A stretch of DNA of 64,000 bases from Clostridiales bacterium (GCA_918262735.1 CAKJYJ010000003.1:148883-212882); one strand, 5' to 3'; shown: positions 34,824-44,963, numbered from the stretch's first letter. Notes: a model not told the origin generated them from the letters alone. Numbers and translations are program-made.

Positions 34824-36914
34824 ATGGAAAATTTAGGTAAAACTTTTGAAACCGAAGTTGGTGGAAAAAAAGTAATTGTTGAAACAGGAAAGTACTGTGG
34901 ACAGGCAAATGGCTCATGTATTGTTCGTTGTGGTGAAACAGCTGTTATGGTTAATGTAACAATGTCTGAAAAACCAAGAGACGGTATTGATTTTTTCCCA
35001 TTGAGCGTTGATTTTGAGGAAAAGATGTATTCAGTTGGAAAAATTCCAGGTGGGTATAAACGCAGAGAGGGAAGACCAACCGATAAGGCTATTTTAACTT
35101 CAAGGTTAATAGATAGACCTCTTCGTCCATTATTTCCAAAAGGATTTTTCAATGATGTTTGTGTTGTTGCAACAGCTTTGTCTGTTGACCCTGATGTTGC
35201 AATTGAACCACTTGCAATGCTTGGTTCATCAATTGCATTAACAATATCAGACATTCCATTCCAAGGTCCAACAGGCTCTGTGCAAGTTGCTTATATTGAT
35301 GGAAAGTATATTTGCAATCCAACCGAGGAAGAAAGAAATAAATCATTAATGCATTTAACTGTTAGTGGAACAAAAGATGCAATATTAATGGTTGAGGCAG
35401 GTGCAAACGAAGTAACCGAAGCTGAGATGTTAGATGCAATTATGTTTGCTCATGAAGAAATTAAAAAACAAGTTGAATTTGAACTTAATCTTAAGGCTGA
35501 AATTGGTAAGGAATTAGCAGATGTTGAGGTTTATCACGTTCCAGACGAAATAGACGCTGCCGTTAGAGAGTATGCCGATGAAATGTTAACAAAAGCTTTA
35601 GATAATTTTGATAGGCAAAAAAGGCAAGAAGCACAAGATGAAGTTGATGCAAATGTTAAAGCAAAATTTGCAGAACAATTCCCAGATTGTGAGCGTCAGA
35701 TTGGCGATGTTTTGTATAAAATGACAAAAGAAAAAGTACGTGCAAGAATACTAAACGATGGCGTTAGACCAGATGGTAGAAAACTAACCGAAATTAGACC
35801 AATTTGGTGTGAGCATGGAATTCTTCCAAGAGTTCATGGAACTGGTGTGTTTACAAGAGGTCAAACTCAGGTTATAACAACTTGTACACTTGGCTCTATT
35901 GGTGATGCACAAACAATTGAAGTTTTAGATGAAGAAGAAGAACAAAAGAGATATATTCATCACTATAATATGCCTGCATATGCAACTGGTGAGGCAAGGC
36001 CAATTAAATCACCAGGCAGAAGAGAAATTGGTCATGGGGCTCTTGCAGAGCGTGCTTTAGTTCCAGTAATTCCATCTGAAGAAGAGTTCCCATATGTTAT
36101 AAGGCTTGTTAGTGAGGTTGTTTCTTCAAATGGTTCATCATCAATGGCTTCAACTTGCGGTTCAACACTTGCACTTATGGATGCTGGTGTTCCAATTAAA
36201 GCACCTGTTGCTGGTATTGCTATGGGCTTAATTAAGGATGAACAAACCGGAAAAGTTGCAGTAATGAGTGATATTCAAGGCCTTGAAGACTTCCTTGGTG
36301 ATATGGACTTTAAAGTAACAGGCACAGCAAAGGGTATAACTGCAATTCAAATGGATATCAAAATTAAGGGTATTGATAAAAATATTTTAACAACAGCACT
36401 AAATCAAGCAAGAGACGGAAGAATGTTTATTATGGACAAAATGCTTGCTTGTATTCCAGAGCCAAATAAAGAGCTTTCAAAATATGCTCCAAAAATCATA
36501 ACATTTAATATTAACCCAGAAAAAATAAAAGATGTTATTGGTTCTGGTGGAAAAACAATCAATAAAATTATTGAAGAAACCGGTGTTAAAATTGATATTG
36601 ATGATGATGGTCGCGTTTACATTGCAACACAAGATGTTGAAATGGCAGAAAAAGCAAAACAAATAATCATCAATATTGCAACCGATATTGAAGTTGGTAA
36701 ACAATACACAGGTAAAGTTGCAAGAATAACATCATTTGGTGCTTTTATTGATTTTGGTGGTGGAAAAGAAGGTATGATTCACATCTCAAAATTAAGTGAT
36801 AAAAGAGTTGAAAAGGTAGAGGATATTCTGTGCCTTGGTGATGATGTTGTTGCAGAATGCATTAAAATTGATGACAAAAATAGATGCGACTTTAAGTTGA
36901 TTTCAAAAAAGTAG
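34824..36914 (+). CDS. pnp: Polyribonucleotide nucleotidyltransferase (PNPase)
   Basis: A phosphorolytic 3'-5' exoribonuclease of the degradosome. The 696-residue protein has two RNase PH domains separated by a helical domain, a KH domain (NPEKIKDVIGSGGKTINKI), and a C-terminal S1 domain (GKVARITSFGAFIDFGGGKEG). GRREIGHGALAERAL and SSNGSSSMASTCGS mark the catalytic second core. An AGGAGA ribosome site precedes ATG 34824. It stands between rpsO and a YlxY-type gene, as in Bacillus. Confidence 0.97.
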   Translation: MENLGKTFETEVGGKKVIVETGKYCGQANGSCIVRCGETAVMVNVTMSEKPRDGIDFFPLSVDFEEKMYSVGKIPGGYKRREGRPTDKAILTSRLIDRPLRPLFPKGFFNDVCVVATALSVDPDVAIEPLAMLGSSIALTISDIPFQGPTGSVQVAYIDGKYICNPTEEERNKSLMHLTVSGTKDAILMVEAGANEVTEAEMLDAIMFAHEEIKKQVEFELNLKAEIGKELADVEVYHVPDEIDAAVREYADEMLTKALDNFDRQKRQEAQDEVDANVKAKFAEQFPDCERQIGDVLYKMTKEKVRARILNDGVRPDGRKLTEIRPIWCEHGILPRVHGTGVFTRGQTQVITTCTLGSIGDAQTIEVLDEEEEQKRYIHHYNMPAYATGEARPIKSPGRREIGHGALAERALVPVIPSEEEFPYVIRLVSEVVSSNGSSSMASTCGSTLALMDAGVPIKAPVAGIAMGLIKDEQTGKVAVMSDIQGLEDFLGDMDFKVTGTAKGITAIQMDIKIKGIDKNILTTALNQARDGRMFIMDKMLACIPEPNKELSKYAPKIITFNINPEKIKDVIGSGGKTINKIIEETGVKIDIDDDGRVYIATQDVEMAEKAKQIIINIATDIEVGKQYTGKVARITSFGAFIDFGGGKEGMIHISKLSDKRVEKVEDILCLGDDVVAECIKIDDKNRCDFKLISKK

Positions 36915-36931
36915 ATAACAATATAAAAAAT

Positions 36932-36960
36932 GCAGAGAATTCTAAACTCTGCTTTTTTTG
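36932..36960 (+). terminator. Terminator after pnp
   Basis: GCAGAG and CTCTGC pair around a 9-base loop, then seven T. Just beyond, CACTTGT-A-ACAAGTG (36963-36977) is a second perfect inverted repeat with a poorer T run. Confidence 0.85.
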
Positions 36961-37052
36961 TTCACTTGTAACAAGTGTTTCTTTATAATTGATATTTGTA
37001 ATTATTAACAGAATTTTGTTATTATATTTCTAAAATAATCATATTGTATAAT

Positions 37053-37763
37053 ATGAAAATCACATATAAACTCTTTACAAAGTATGTTTCGAACATGTTG
37101 ATATTTATAATGATTATAACTCTTAGTGTGGTAACGTTTCAGGGTGGAGCACAGGGTGTTTTTAACACACAAAAACCACATATTTACTATTGTGGAAACA
37201 CCAAACTCAACTACGTTTCTTTAATGTTTAATGTGTATGGTGGAAATGAATATATTGAAGAGATATTAAATACATTAAAAACACACAATGTTAAAGCAAC
37301 CTTCTTTGTTGGTGGAATATGGATTAATAAAAACCAAGAGTGTTTTATGGATATATATAACAGTGGAAATGAAATTGCATCTCATGGCTACTGGCACAAG
37401 GACCATAGCCAAATAACAGACGAAGAGCAGGCAAATGAAATTATTATGAACGATGAACTCGTTTTTAATTTAACAGGCATTAAAATGGGTCTTTTTGCCC
37501 CTCCTAGTGGTGCGTATAATTCATCAACAGCCACAATTGCGCACAATTTAAACTATAAAACAATAATGTGGAGCAAAGACACAATAGATTGGAGAGATCA
37601 AAACAAAGAATTAATAGTAAGTAGGGCAACAAATAATCTATCAAATGGTGACTTAATACTTATGCATCCAACAAAATGTACAAGTGAATCGCTTGCCGAA
37701 ATAATTGAAAAAATAGTAAATGGTGGGTATAACATCGTAACTGTTGGCGAAAATATTAAATAA
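37053..37763 (+). CDS. YlxY/PdaB-type polysaccharide-deacetylase-fold protein
   Basis: A 236-residue exported or membrane-anchored protein with one N-terminal hydrophobic segment and a NodB-fold domain. The usual first motif (TFDD) is replaced by MFNV (near residue 57), removing the catalytic Asp and a metal ligand. SHGYWHKDH keeps the two metal histidines; FAPPSGAYN, DTIDW and LILMHP match the remaining motifs. Position after pnp is that of ylxY in Bacillus, where related proteins are sporulation-linked. Deacetylase activity is doubtful. No Shine-Dalgarno site precedes ATG 37053. An upstream in-frame TTG at 37044 is less likely. Confidence 0.85.
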   Translation: MKITYKLFTKYVSNMLIFIMIITLSVVTFQGGAQGVFNTQKPHIYYCGNTKLNYVSLMFNVYGGNEYIEEILNTLKTHNVKATFFVGGIWINKNQECFMDIYNSGNEIASHGYWHKDHSQITDEEQANEIIMNDELVFNLTGIKMGLFAPPSGAYNSSTATIAHNLNYKTIMWSKDTIDWRDQNKELIVSRATNNLSNGDLILMHPTKCTSESLAEIIEKIVNGGYNIVTVGENIK

Positions 37764-37839
37764 CCAAACATATTTGTTATAATAAGGCAAAAAGAATTCA
37801 ACTTTCGCCACAATTTTCGTTAAAAATTTTTTATTAAAG

Positions 37840-37868
37840 TTGCGATATAAAGTAAATAATGATATACT
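37840..37868 (+). promoter_or_regulatory. Promoter of the ftsK operon
   Basis: TTGCGA, a 17-base spacer and TATACT with extended TGA, 19 bases before ATG 37888. Confidence 0.85.
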
Positions 37869-37887
37869 ATAGAAAAACAGGGGTAAT

Positions 37888-40779
37888 ATGGCAATTTATA
37901 AGTTTGAAGAACCTAAGCAAAACAAGAACAATATTGACTATCAAAAGGTTAGTGGCATCGTTTGCGTCGTAACCTCAATTTTTGCTTTATTCTGTTTAAT
38001 CACCAGATTTGTTCCATTTATGAAAAGTTTTCTACTTGGAACAGCTGGTTTATTTTGTTACCCATTCTTTTTAACATTGTTAGCAATAGGTTTTGCCTTA
38101 ATAGGTCACAAAAAATACGTAATGCCAAAAAAATATGGCATTCTAATTTCACTATCAATTATATTTGTTCTGTGTATTTTACAACTAATTATTGTAAGAA
38201 ATGAGGGATTGTTATATTTTCAATATCTAGCAAGGTGCTATTCGCAAAAAACAACTGCCGGCGGAATTATTGTGGGTTTAATTGTTTCTCCAGTTTTATA
38301 TTTACTCAATAGACTTGGGGCATATATCATTTTTATTACTCTTGCAATAATATTTATTGCGCTTTCTGTTGATTATATCTATTATCTAGGAAAAAATGAA
38401 GAATTAAAAAAATCTATAAAACTAATAAATAAAGATAACGACGTATCTTCTGCACCTAAAATAACAGTTAAAGAATTAGAAAACAGTTTGAAGAATTCGT
38501 CAATTGTTGAAGAAGAAAAAGTAGCTAATGACGATAAGGTCAAACTCACTCTTGATGCAAAACAAGAACAAGAAACAACAGAAGAAAAAGCAAAGAGAAA
38601 ACTTGGCCTACTTGCTTCTAGTATGCAAGACGAAGAGAGCAATAGTAAGTATTTTAGAACTGAATACAATAAAGATACCGATCATGTTGCACAAGTCGAT
38701 GAAAACAACATTGCTCCAACCATGCCAGCAGACAATAGTTTAAGTAAAATACAGGCAAATTTAATTGACTTAAAAAATAGGGCAGATAAAATGTCTTATC
38801 CAATATCAAATTCTGCATCAACACATAAAAACTATCAAATTAACACATTAAACGTAAACACACTAAAGCAAGAAAATCAAATGCCAAATAAAGTTGTTCA
38901 TGATGAAATATCAATGCCATATTTTACAGAGAATAAACAAACAGGCAAAAGCATAATTGGTGAGAGCGTAATGACAACAAATGTCGCAGAAAACACCAAT
39001 TCTAATGAAACGATTGATGATGTTAATGAAAATAATATTATCGAAGTTAATAATGAGATTAAAATAGAGGCCAATAACGATTATAAACAAAACTCGATAT
39101 TTGACGAGAATGACGAAACAAACTATGAACAAACAGAGCCGGTTTTTGTTGAAGATGAAAAAGACAGAAAAACGCTTGATGTTGAGGATTTCACAAACAA
39201 TGTTTTGGCATCACTTAAAAAAGAATCAAACGTTTCATATTCCTCACCAAACACGATGTTTAAGGAAGAACCAAAACCCGTAGAAGAACCATTTGTTCCA
39301 AAACCAAAGATTGACTACGTTGCACCACCAATTGAATTATTAACAACAGAAAGTATGGATTTAACACTCATGAACGAAGATGTTGTTAGAAAAAGAGAAG
39401 AACTTGAAATGGCTCTAGACACATTTGGCATACCTGCAAAATGTATTGGCGTTGTTGTTGGTCCAGCAGTAACTAGATATGAATTAGAAATGCCTGTTGG
39501 TGTTAGTGTTAAAAGACTGATTGCACTTCAGGAAGATATTGCATATAACCTATCAAGCAATGGCGATATTAGAATAGAGGCACCAATACCTGGTAGACGT
39601 GCTGTTGGTATTGAAGTTCCAAATGAAAAAATTGCAATGGTAGGGCTTAGAGATATTATTCTATCACGCGAGTTTATGGAAGCTAAAAATCCACTAACTC
39701 TTGCACTAGGTAAGGATATTTCTGGCATGGTAAAAACATTTAGCTTGGTTAAAGTGCCACACCTTCTTGTTGCCGGAACGTCAGGCTCTGGTAAATCGGT
39801 TTGTATTAACTCAATTATTCTAAGTTTGTTATATAGATATTCACCAGATGAACTAAAACTAATTTTGGTTGACCCAAAACATGTTGAGTTTTCAATGTAT
39901 AACAATCTACCTCATTTAATTATGCCTAATGTTATTTCAGAGAGCGAAAAGGCATTAAATGCACTTTCTTGGTGTGTTGATGAAATGGAAAGAAGATTCA
40001 TTGTTTTTTCTAATGCAAAAGTTAAAAATTTGGAAGAGTATAATGAATCAGAAGAAGTTTTGGAAGGTAGAGCAGATAAAATGCCTTACATTGTATTTAT
40101 AATTGACGAACTTGCCGACCTTTTAATGACAGCAAAAAAAGAAGCAGAGGAATATATTTGTAGAATATTACAAAAGGCGAGGGCTGCAGGTATTCATATG
40201 ATTCTTGCAACTCAAAGACCATCTGTTGACGTTGTTACAGGTAAAATTAAGGCAAACTTAAATGCTCGTATATGTTTTGCTCTTATGACTTCGGCAGATT
40301 CAAAAACAGTTCTTGACCAAGGTGGTGCAGAAAAACTTCTCGGAAAAGGTGACATGCTGTTTATATCAAGTGATACCAGTGTTCCGAAAAGAATTCAAGG
40401 TTGCTTTGTAACAACCAAAGAAATTGATGATATTGTTACCTTTGTTAAAGAAAATAATGGCGAATTTGATTTTGACATCAAAACAGAGCAAGCTATTATT
40501 AATCCTAAAAAAGACGATGTTGTTACCCAAGTAGACGGCGACAGGGCTTCTAGTGATGGCTATGATCCATTAATGCCACAGGTGTTAAAATCTGTTATTG
40601 AAAGTGGCCACGCTTCTATTTCAATGATTCAAAGAAAATTCCTAGTTGGTTTTCCAAGAGCAGCAAGGATTATTGACCAAATGGAAACTGCTGGCTATAT
40701 TTCGCCATCAGATGGCAGTAAATCTAGGTCGGTTTATATCACAATGGAAGAATATGAAAACTTATATGGGGAAGGGTGA
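37888..40779 (+). CDS. ftsK: DNA translocase FtsK/SpoIIIE
   Basis: A septum-located DNA pump that moves chromosomes during division or sporulation. 963 residues: about four hydrophobic segments in residues 20-170, a long acidic and Asn-rich linker (about 180-480), then the motor with Walker A GTSGSGKSVCINS near residue 630 and Walker B VFIIDELADLLM. The C-terminal winged-helix gamma domain (ISMIQRKFLVGFPRAARIIDQME) binds polar DNA sequences. The sequence does not separate FtsK from SpoIIIE use. It begins a run ftsK-rimO-pgsA-cinA, with rimO four bases after its TGA stop. Confidence 0.95.
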   Translation: MAIYKFEEPKQNKNNIDYQKVSGIVCVVTSIFALFCLITRFVPFMKSFLLGTAGLFCYPFFLTLLAIGFALIGHKKYVMPKKYGILISLSIIFVLCILQLIIVRNEGLLYFQYLARCYSQKTTAGGIIVGLIVSPVLYLLNRLGAYIIFITLAIIFIALSVDYIYYLGKNEELKKSIKLINKDNDVSSAPKITVKELENSLKNSSIVEEEKVANDDKVKLTLDAKQEQETTEEKAKRKLGLLASSMQDEESNSKYFRTEYNKDTDHVAQVDENNIAPTMPADNSLSKIQANLIDLKNRADKMSYPISNSASTHKNYQINTLNVNTLKQENQMPNKVVHDEISMPYFTENKQTGKSIIGESVMTTNVAENTNSNETIDDVNENNIIEVNNEIKIEANNDYKQNSIFDENDETNYEQTEPVFVEDEKDRKTLDVEDFTNNVLASLKKESNVSYSSPNTMFKEEPKPVEEPFVPKPKIDYVAPPIELLTTESMDLTLMNEDVVRKREELEMALDTFGIPAKCIGVVVGPAVTRYELEMPVGVSVKRLIALQEDIAYNLSSNGDIRIEAPIPGRRAVGIEVPNEKIAMVGLRDIILSREFMEAKNPLTLALGKDISGMVKTFSLVKVPHLLVAGTSGSGKSVCINSIILSLLYRYSPDELKLILVDPKHVEFSMYNNLPHLIMPNVISESEKALNALSWCVDEMERRFIVFSNAKVKNLEEYNESEEVLEGRADKMPYIVFIIDELADLLMTAKKEAEEYICRILQKARAAGIHMILATQRPSVDVVTGKIKANLNARICFALMTSADSKTVLDQGGAEKLLGKGDMLFISSDTSVPKRIQGCFVTTKEIDDIVTFVKENNGEFDFDIKTEQAIINPKKDDVVTQVDGDRASSDGYDPLMPQVLKSVIESGHASISMIQRKFLVGFPRAARIIDQMETAGYISPSDGSKSRSVYITMEEYENLYGEG

Positions 40780-40783
40780 TTAA

Positions 40784-42115
40784 ATGACAATAGATGAACT
40801 AAAGACAAAAAAAGTTTCAGCAATAAGCCTTGGTTGTGATAAAAATAGGGTTGACTTAGAAAAAATGCTATATAATATTCAGTATTTTGGTTTTGAAATA
40901 ACAAATAATATTGAAGATGCAGAAATAATAATCGTTAACACCTGTGCGTTTATAAAATCGGCAATTGAGGAAGCCATACAAAACATTTTCGAAAGCGTTT
41001 CACTTAAAAAATTTAAGTGCGAAAAAGTAATCGTAACTGGGTGTATGGTGTCGAGGTTTAACAATGATGTTAAGTTAATTGAAGGCATTGACGCCATATT
41101 AGACATAAAAGATAACGAAAAAATTGTTGAAACTATATTGCACTTATACGACATTTCCGGCACTGTTGATTACAAAGAAGGCAGACTGCTTACAAATCTT
41201 CCTCATTTTGCTTATTTAAAAATAGCTGATGGTTGCGATAATGGTTGTGCATACTGCACAATACCAAGAATTAGAGGACGATATAAATCTGTTCCATTTG
41301 AAAGTGTTATAAAAGAAGCAAAAACGCTTGCTAGGCAGGGTGTTAAGGAATTAATTTTAGTTGCTCAAGACACAACCAGATATGGTCAAGATTTATATAA
41401 CGAATATAAATTGGTTCCACTAATTAAGGAACTTTCCAAAATTAAAGGTATTTGCTGGATAAGAATTTTATATTGCTATCCCGAAATGATAACTGATGAA
41501 TTATTAAATGAAATAAAGAATAATCCAAAAGTTTGCAAATATATTGATATTCCATTTCAGCATATTGATAACGATATACTAAAAGAAATGAACCGGCGTT
41601 CAACCGAGCAAGATATTAGAAATCTAATTGATAATATTAACAATAATTATCCAGAAATATCCGTACGAAGCACATTTATTGTCGGATTTCCTGGTGAAAC
41701 AAAAAAACAGTTTAATAAACTAATATCATTTTTACAGGAAGCAAGAATAAGCCATGCAGGATTCTTTAAGTATTCTAAAGAAGATAAAACAAAAGCATTT
41801 TATATGAAACATCAAGTGTGGGAAATAACAAAAAAAAGACGCCTAAAAATGGCACAAAACACACAAGAAAAAGTAATGAATGCAATAAACATTAATAAAA
41901 TTGGAGAAACTCGCCAAGTTCTTGTGGATTATTATGATGAAAGAACAAATTCATATTTTGCAAGGCTACAAGAAGATGCACCGGATGTTGATTTTACTGT
42001 TGTTATTGATGATGGAAAAAAATTGCAGGTTGGCGAATTCTACAATGTTAAAATTATAAATTATATTATGGGTATGTACATAGCGGAGGTATTAGAAAAT
42101 GAATCTACCAAATAA
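40784..42115 (+). CDS. rimO: Ribosomal protein S12 methylthiotransferase RimO
   Basis: A radical-SAM enzyme that methylthiolates an aspartate of ribosomal protein S12. 443 residues: the N-terminal domain with cysteines in SLGCDKN, NTCAF and TGCMV for the second Fe-S cluster, the radical SAM motif DGCDNGCAYCTIPRIRGRY, and a C-terminal TRAM domain (RQVLVDYYDERTNSYFARL to the end). The RimO-specific SLGCDKNRVD start separates it from MiaB. It overlaps pgsA by 17 bases. Confidence 0.95.
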   Translation: MTIDELKTKKVSAISLGCDKNRVDLEKMLYNIQYFGFEITNNIEDAEIIIVNTCAFIKSAIEEAIQNIFESVSLKKFKCEKVIVTGCMVSRFNNDVKLIEGIDAILDIKDNEKIVETILHLYDISGTVDYKEGRLLTNLPHFAYLKIADGCDNGCAYCTIPRIRGRYKSVPFESVIKEAKTLARQGVKELILVAQDTTRYGQDLYNEYKLVPLIKELSKIKGICWIRILYCYPEMITDELLNEIKNNPKVCKYIDIPFQHIDNDILKEMNRRSTEQDIRNLIDNINNNYPEISVRSTFIVGFPGETKKQFNKLISFLQEARISHAGFFKYSKEDKTKAFYMKHQVWEITKKRRLKMAQNTQEKVMNAININKIGETRQVLVDYYDERTNSYFARLQEDAPDVDFTVVIDDGKKLQVGEFYNVKIINYIMGMYIAEVLENESTK

Positions 42116-42677
42116 ATTGTCATTATCAAGAATTATTTTAATTCCATTCTTTATATTTTTTTATCTTGCAACATTTATTCCTTTTGGCAAGATAATTGCT
42201 ATAGTTATTTTTATTATAGCAGCACTAACGGATATGTTTGATGGTAAAATTGCCAGAAAATATAACCTTGTTACAAATTTGGGTAAACTTTTAGACCCAA
42301 TAGCTGACAAATTGTTAGTTACTGCCGGTATTTTGCTGGTTATAACCGATTACACAATTCCACAACCTTATGGTGTTATTGTTGCGTTTATAATAATCGG
42401 CAGGGAACTATTAATATCAGCTTTCCGTCAAATTGCAGCATCACAAAACTTTGTTATGGCAGCAGATATGTTTGGAAAAATTAAAGCAGTTACACAGGAC
42501 ATTGCTTTACCAATGTTATTTTTAGCATCATACCTAAAATATAATGTTGAAACTCCAGAAACAATATTGCTTGTTGTTGAAATTGTTGCATGGGTTACGA
42601 TTGGAATTGCAACCATTCTAACCGTTTTGTCTGGTGCAAACTACATTATCAAAAATAAACAAGTGTTAAAAGGTTAG
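42099..42677 (+). CDS. pgsA: CDP-diacylglycerol-glycerol-3-phosphate phosphatidyltransferase
   Basis: Makes phosphatidylglycerol phosphate, the entry to anionic phospholipids. 192 residues with about five hydrophobic segments and the CDP-alcohol phosphatidyltransferase motif DMFDGKIARKY...GKLLDPIADK, in which all conserved Asp, Gly, Ala and Arg residues are present. The order rimO-pgsA-cinA-recA is common in Bacillota. The start ATG lies within the end of rimO. Confidence 0.95.
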   Translation: MNLPNKLSLSRIILIPFFIFFYLATFIPFGKIIAIVIFIIAALTDMFDGKIARKYNLVTNLGKLLDPIADKLLVTAGILLVITDYTIPQPYGVIVAFIIIGRELLISAFRQIAASQNFVMAADMFGKIKAVTQDIALPMLFLASYLKYNVETPETILLVVEIVAWVTIGIATILTVLSGANYIIKNKQVLKG

Positions 42678-42680
42678 TAT

Positions 42681-43862
42681 ATGGTTCATATTTATACATT
42701 TTGTGACAAAACATTGGTTGGGAAAAAGGATAATTCCTCAGCCAAGTTTTTGTGTGAAAATTTATATAAAATGAATTTTAGAATTGATGAGGTTTGTACA
42801 TATTGCAATTCCTATGATTTTTCAACAATTAATTTTAGAAATAAAGACATTTATTTTCTGCTAATGCAAAAATCAAACGCAACACTAAACTCATATCTTG
42901 CACAACTAACAAATTCAGAGCTAGTTGAAAATGAGTTACTTAAACAAACAGTTCATACATACCATAGAAACAACAATCTACCTATTGATAAATCTTGTGA
43001 ACTTGAATGGGTAATTCCAAAAGTCTGTGCCCCTATAACAAACCCCAATGGCAAAACTCAGGGTTTTGTTGCAAAACTTAATGAATGTGAAATATTTGTT
43101 TTGCCAAGCGACTATGAACAATTAAAAAGAATATACTTTGATTGTCTTTTGGAGCACCTTGAAAATAACTTTAACTCAGAATATAAAAGTGAGACTTATA
43201 AAGTTTTTGGTTTAACAGAGGCAAATTTATATGAAGTCTTAAAAGATAAAATTAAAAATAAAGATAAGGTGTCTATTTCAATTTTTTCACGTGGTTTAAA
43301 CAATGATGTTGTTATTAAGTCTAGGGATGGAAATGAACATTTTGATAAGTATAGGCAAGAAATTTTTAATATCCTTGAGAAATATATATATTCAGTTCAA
43401 GATTTATCGCTCATTGATAATTTGAGTAAAGTTATTAATGATAGCAATGTTAATATTTCTTTTGCTGGTGATATGTCAATTGTTCAACTAATTAGCCAAA
43501 TCAATAAAAATTGCCTGCTTATACAACATTGTGACATCATGTTAGACAAAACATCAAAAATTAACTATGGAATAAATCAAAATATTATTTCTCAGTATGG
43601 CGAATATAGCGCAGAAGTGGCGTATAATCTAGCAGTATTATCATTACAAAAACATAGTAGTGACATTGCACTAGTAAGCATTGTTGATAAAAATGAAAAA
43701 AGAGGCACCGCATACATTGCAATTGGCAACAGCACAAAAATTGACATATATAAAAACTTATTTATTGGAACAGAGCAAGAAATTGATAATAATATTGCAC
43801 AAACCGCTTTGTTTTACTTAAACAAAAAACTAGCACTAAAAGATTTTCAAACAATAAAATAA
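42681..43862 (+). CDS. Degenerate CinA-like protein
   Basis: A 393-residue protein in the usual cinA place between pgsA and recA. The full CinA layout can be followed: the N-terminal MoaB-like domain (KDNSSAKFLCENLYKMN against the family's NTNAxxLAxxL), WVIPKVCAPITNPNGKTQGF against VPxGAxxxxNxxGxAPGF, VFGLTEANLYEVLKD, and a PncC-like C-terminus (SQYGEYSAEVAYNLAV). The signatures are lost: no TGGLGPT, the AESCTGG site reads AGDMSIV (near residue 260), and the GIAGP motif is absent. Nicotinamide-nucleotide amidase activity is therefore unlikely; the frame is intact, so it may have another role. Assignment rests on pattern and position. Confidence 0.7.
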   Translation: MVHIYTFCDKTLVGKKDNSSAKFLCENLYKMNFRIDEVCTYCNSYDFSTINFRNKDIYFLLMQKSNATLNSYLAQLTNSELVENELLKQTVHTYHRNNNLPIDKSCELEWVIPKVCAPITNPNGKTQGFVAKLNECEIFVLPSDYEQLKRIYFDCLLEHLENNFNSEYKSETYKVFGLTEANLYEVLKDKIKNKDKVSISIFSRGLNNDVVIKSRDGNEHFDKYRQEIFNILEKYIYSVQDLSLIDNLSKVINDSNVNISFAGDMSIVQLISQINKNCLLIQHCDIMLDKTSKINYGINQNIISQYGEYSAEVAYNLAVLSLQKHSSDIALVSIVDKNEKRGTAYIAIGNSTKIDIYKNLFIGTEQEIDNNIAQTALFYLNKKLALKDFQTIK

Positions 43863-43874
43863 TACTTCAAAAAA

Positions 43875-43886
43875 AAACATTTGTTC
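43875..43886. promoter_or_regulatory. Candidate LexA box before recA
   Basis: AAACATTTGTTC differs from the Bacillota LexA pattern GAACnnnnGTTC at one base. It lies nine bases upstream of the recA -35 box, and a lexA gene is present at the window end. Confidence 0.4.
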
Positions 43887-43895
43887 ACAAATTAT

Positions 43896-43924
43896 TTGAT
43901 TTATTCAGTAATAAGTAGTATAAT
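43896..43924 (+). promoter_or_regulatory. Promoter of recA
   Basis: TTGATT, a 17-base spacer and TATAAT, 19 bases before ATG 43944. Confidence 0.85.
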
Positions 43925-43943
43925 ATAATACGTAGGAGAAAAT

Positions 43944-44963
43944 ATGGACGATAAGAAAAAGGTTTTAGAACAAGCAATACTTACAATAGAAAAACAATTT
44001 GGTAAGGGTGCCATCATGAGACTAGGTGATGCTCCAAATCAAAAAATTGATGTAATTCCAACTGGATGTTTACCATTGGACATTGCACTTGGATGTGGCG
44101 GAATGCCAAGAGGAAGAATAATTGAAATATATGGACCTGAATCATCAGGTAAAACAACACTTGCACTTCATGCAATTGCAGAAGCACAAAAACTTGGTGG
44201 AACTGCAGCATTTATTGATGCAGAGCACGCATTAGATCCAGTTTATGCCTCAAAACTTGGTGTTGACACTGAAAATCTTTATGTTTCTCAGCCAGATAAT
44301 GGTGAGCAAGCATTAGATATTGCCGACACATTAGTTAGAACGGCTGCTGTTGATATAATTGTTATTGACTCTGTCGCTGCATTAACACCAAAAGCCGAAA
44401 TAGACGGCGATATGGGGGATCAGCATATGGGGCTTCAAGCAAGGCTTATGAGTCAAGCACTTCGTAAACTTGCAGGAATCGCAAATAAGAATAACACATG
44501 TATTATTTTCATAAATCAACTACGTGAAAAAATTGGTGTTATGTTTGGTAATCCAGAAACCACTGCTGGTGGTAAAGCTCTTAAATTCTATGCAAGCATA
44601 AGAATTGATATTAGAAGGGTTGATTCAATTAAAGATGGTGCAAATGTTATTGGTAACAAAACAAGAGCAAAAATTGTTAAAAATAAACTTGCTCCACCAT
44701 TCAAAACTGTTGAATTTGACATTATGTACGGTGAAGGGATATCAAAAATTGGTTCAACACTTGATATGGCAATTGATATGGACATTATTAGAAAAACTGG
44801 ATCTTGGTTCTCATATAATGATGAAAAAATTGGACAGGGTAAAGAAAATGTTAAACAGTTACTAAAAGATAACCCTGAATTATATAATGAAATTGAAAAT
44901 AAAGTAAAAGAAAGAATTGCTGGTGGTGCAGTTGTTACTTCATCAGAAGACGAGCAAGAGTAG
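43944..44963 (+). CDS. recA: Recombinase RecA
   Basis: The strand-exchange ATPase that also triggers LexA self-cleavage. 339 residues with Walker [10 protein letters not shown] near residue 66, [28 protein letters not shown], and the L2-region [22 protein letters not shown]. Length and motifs are normal and no intein is present. A TAGGAGA ribosome site precedes ATG 43944; a strong promoter, a possible LexA box upstream and a terminator downstream make it a single-gene unit. Confidence 0.98.
   Translation: MDDKKKVLEQAILTIEKQFGKGAIMRLGDAPNQKIDVIPTGCLPLDIALGCGGMPRGRIIEIYGPESSGKTTLALHAIAEAQKLGGTAAFIDAEHALDPVYASKLGVDTENLYVSQPDNGEQALDIADTLVRTAAVDIIVIDSVAALTPKAEIDGDMGDQHMGLQARLMSQALRKLAGIANKNNTCIIFINQLREKIGVMFGNPETTAGGKALKFYASIRIDIRRVDSIKDGANVIGNKTRAKIVKNKLAPPFKTVEFDIMYGEGISKIGSTLDMAIDMDIIRKTGSWFSYNDEKIGQGKENVKQLLKDNPELYNEIENKVKERIAGGAVVTSSEDEQE

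Noticed and set aside
34787-35254. 155-codon minus-strand frame opposite the pnp start
   Set aside because: It is antisense to conserved PNPase sequence and has no motif.
36963-36977. Second terminator after pnp
   Set aside because: The CACTTGT-A-ACAAGTG repeat is perfect but has a one-base loop and an interrupted T run, so a terminator call is not supported; it is mentioned with the pnp terminator only.
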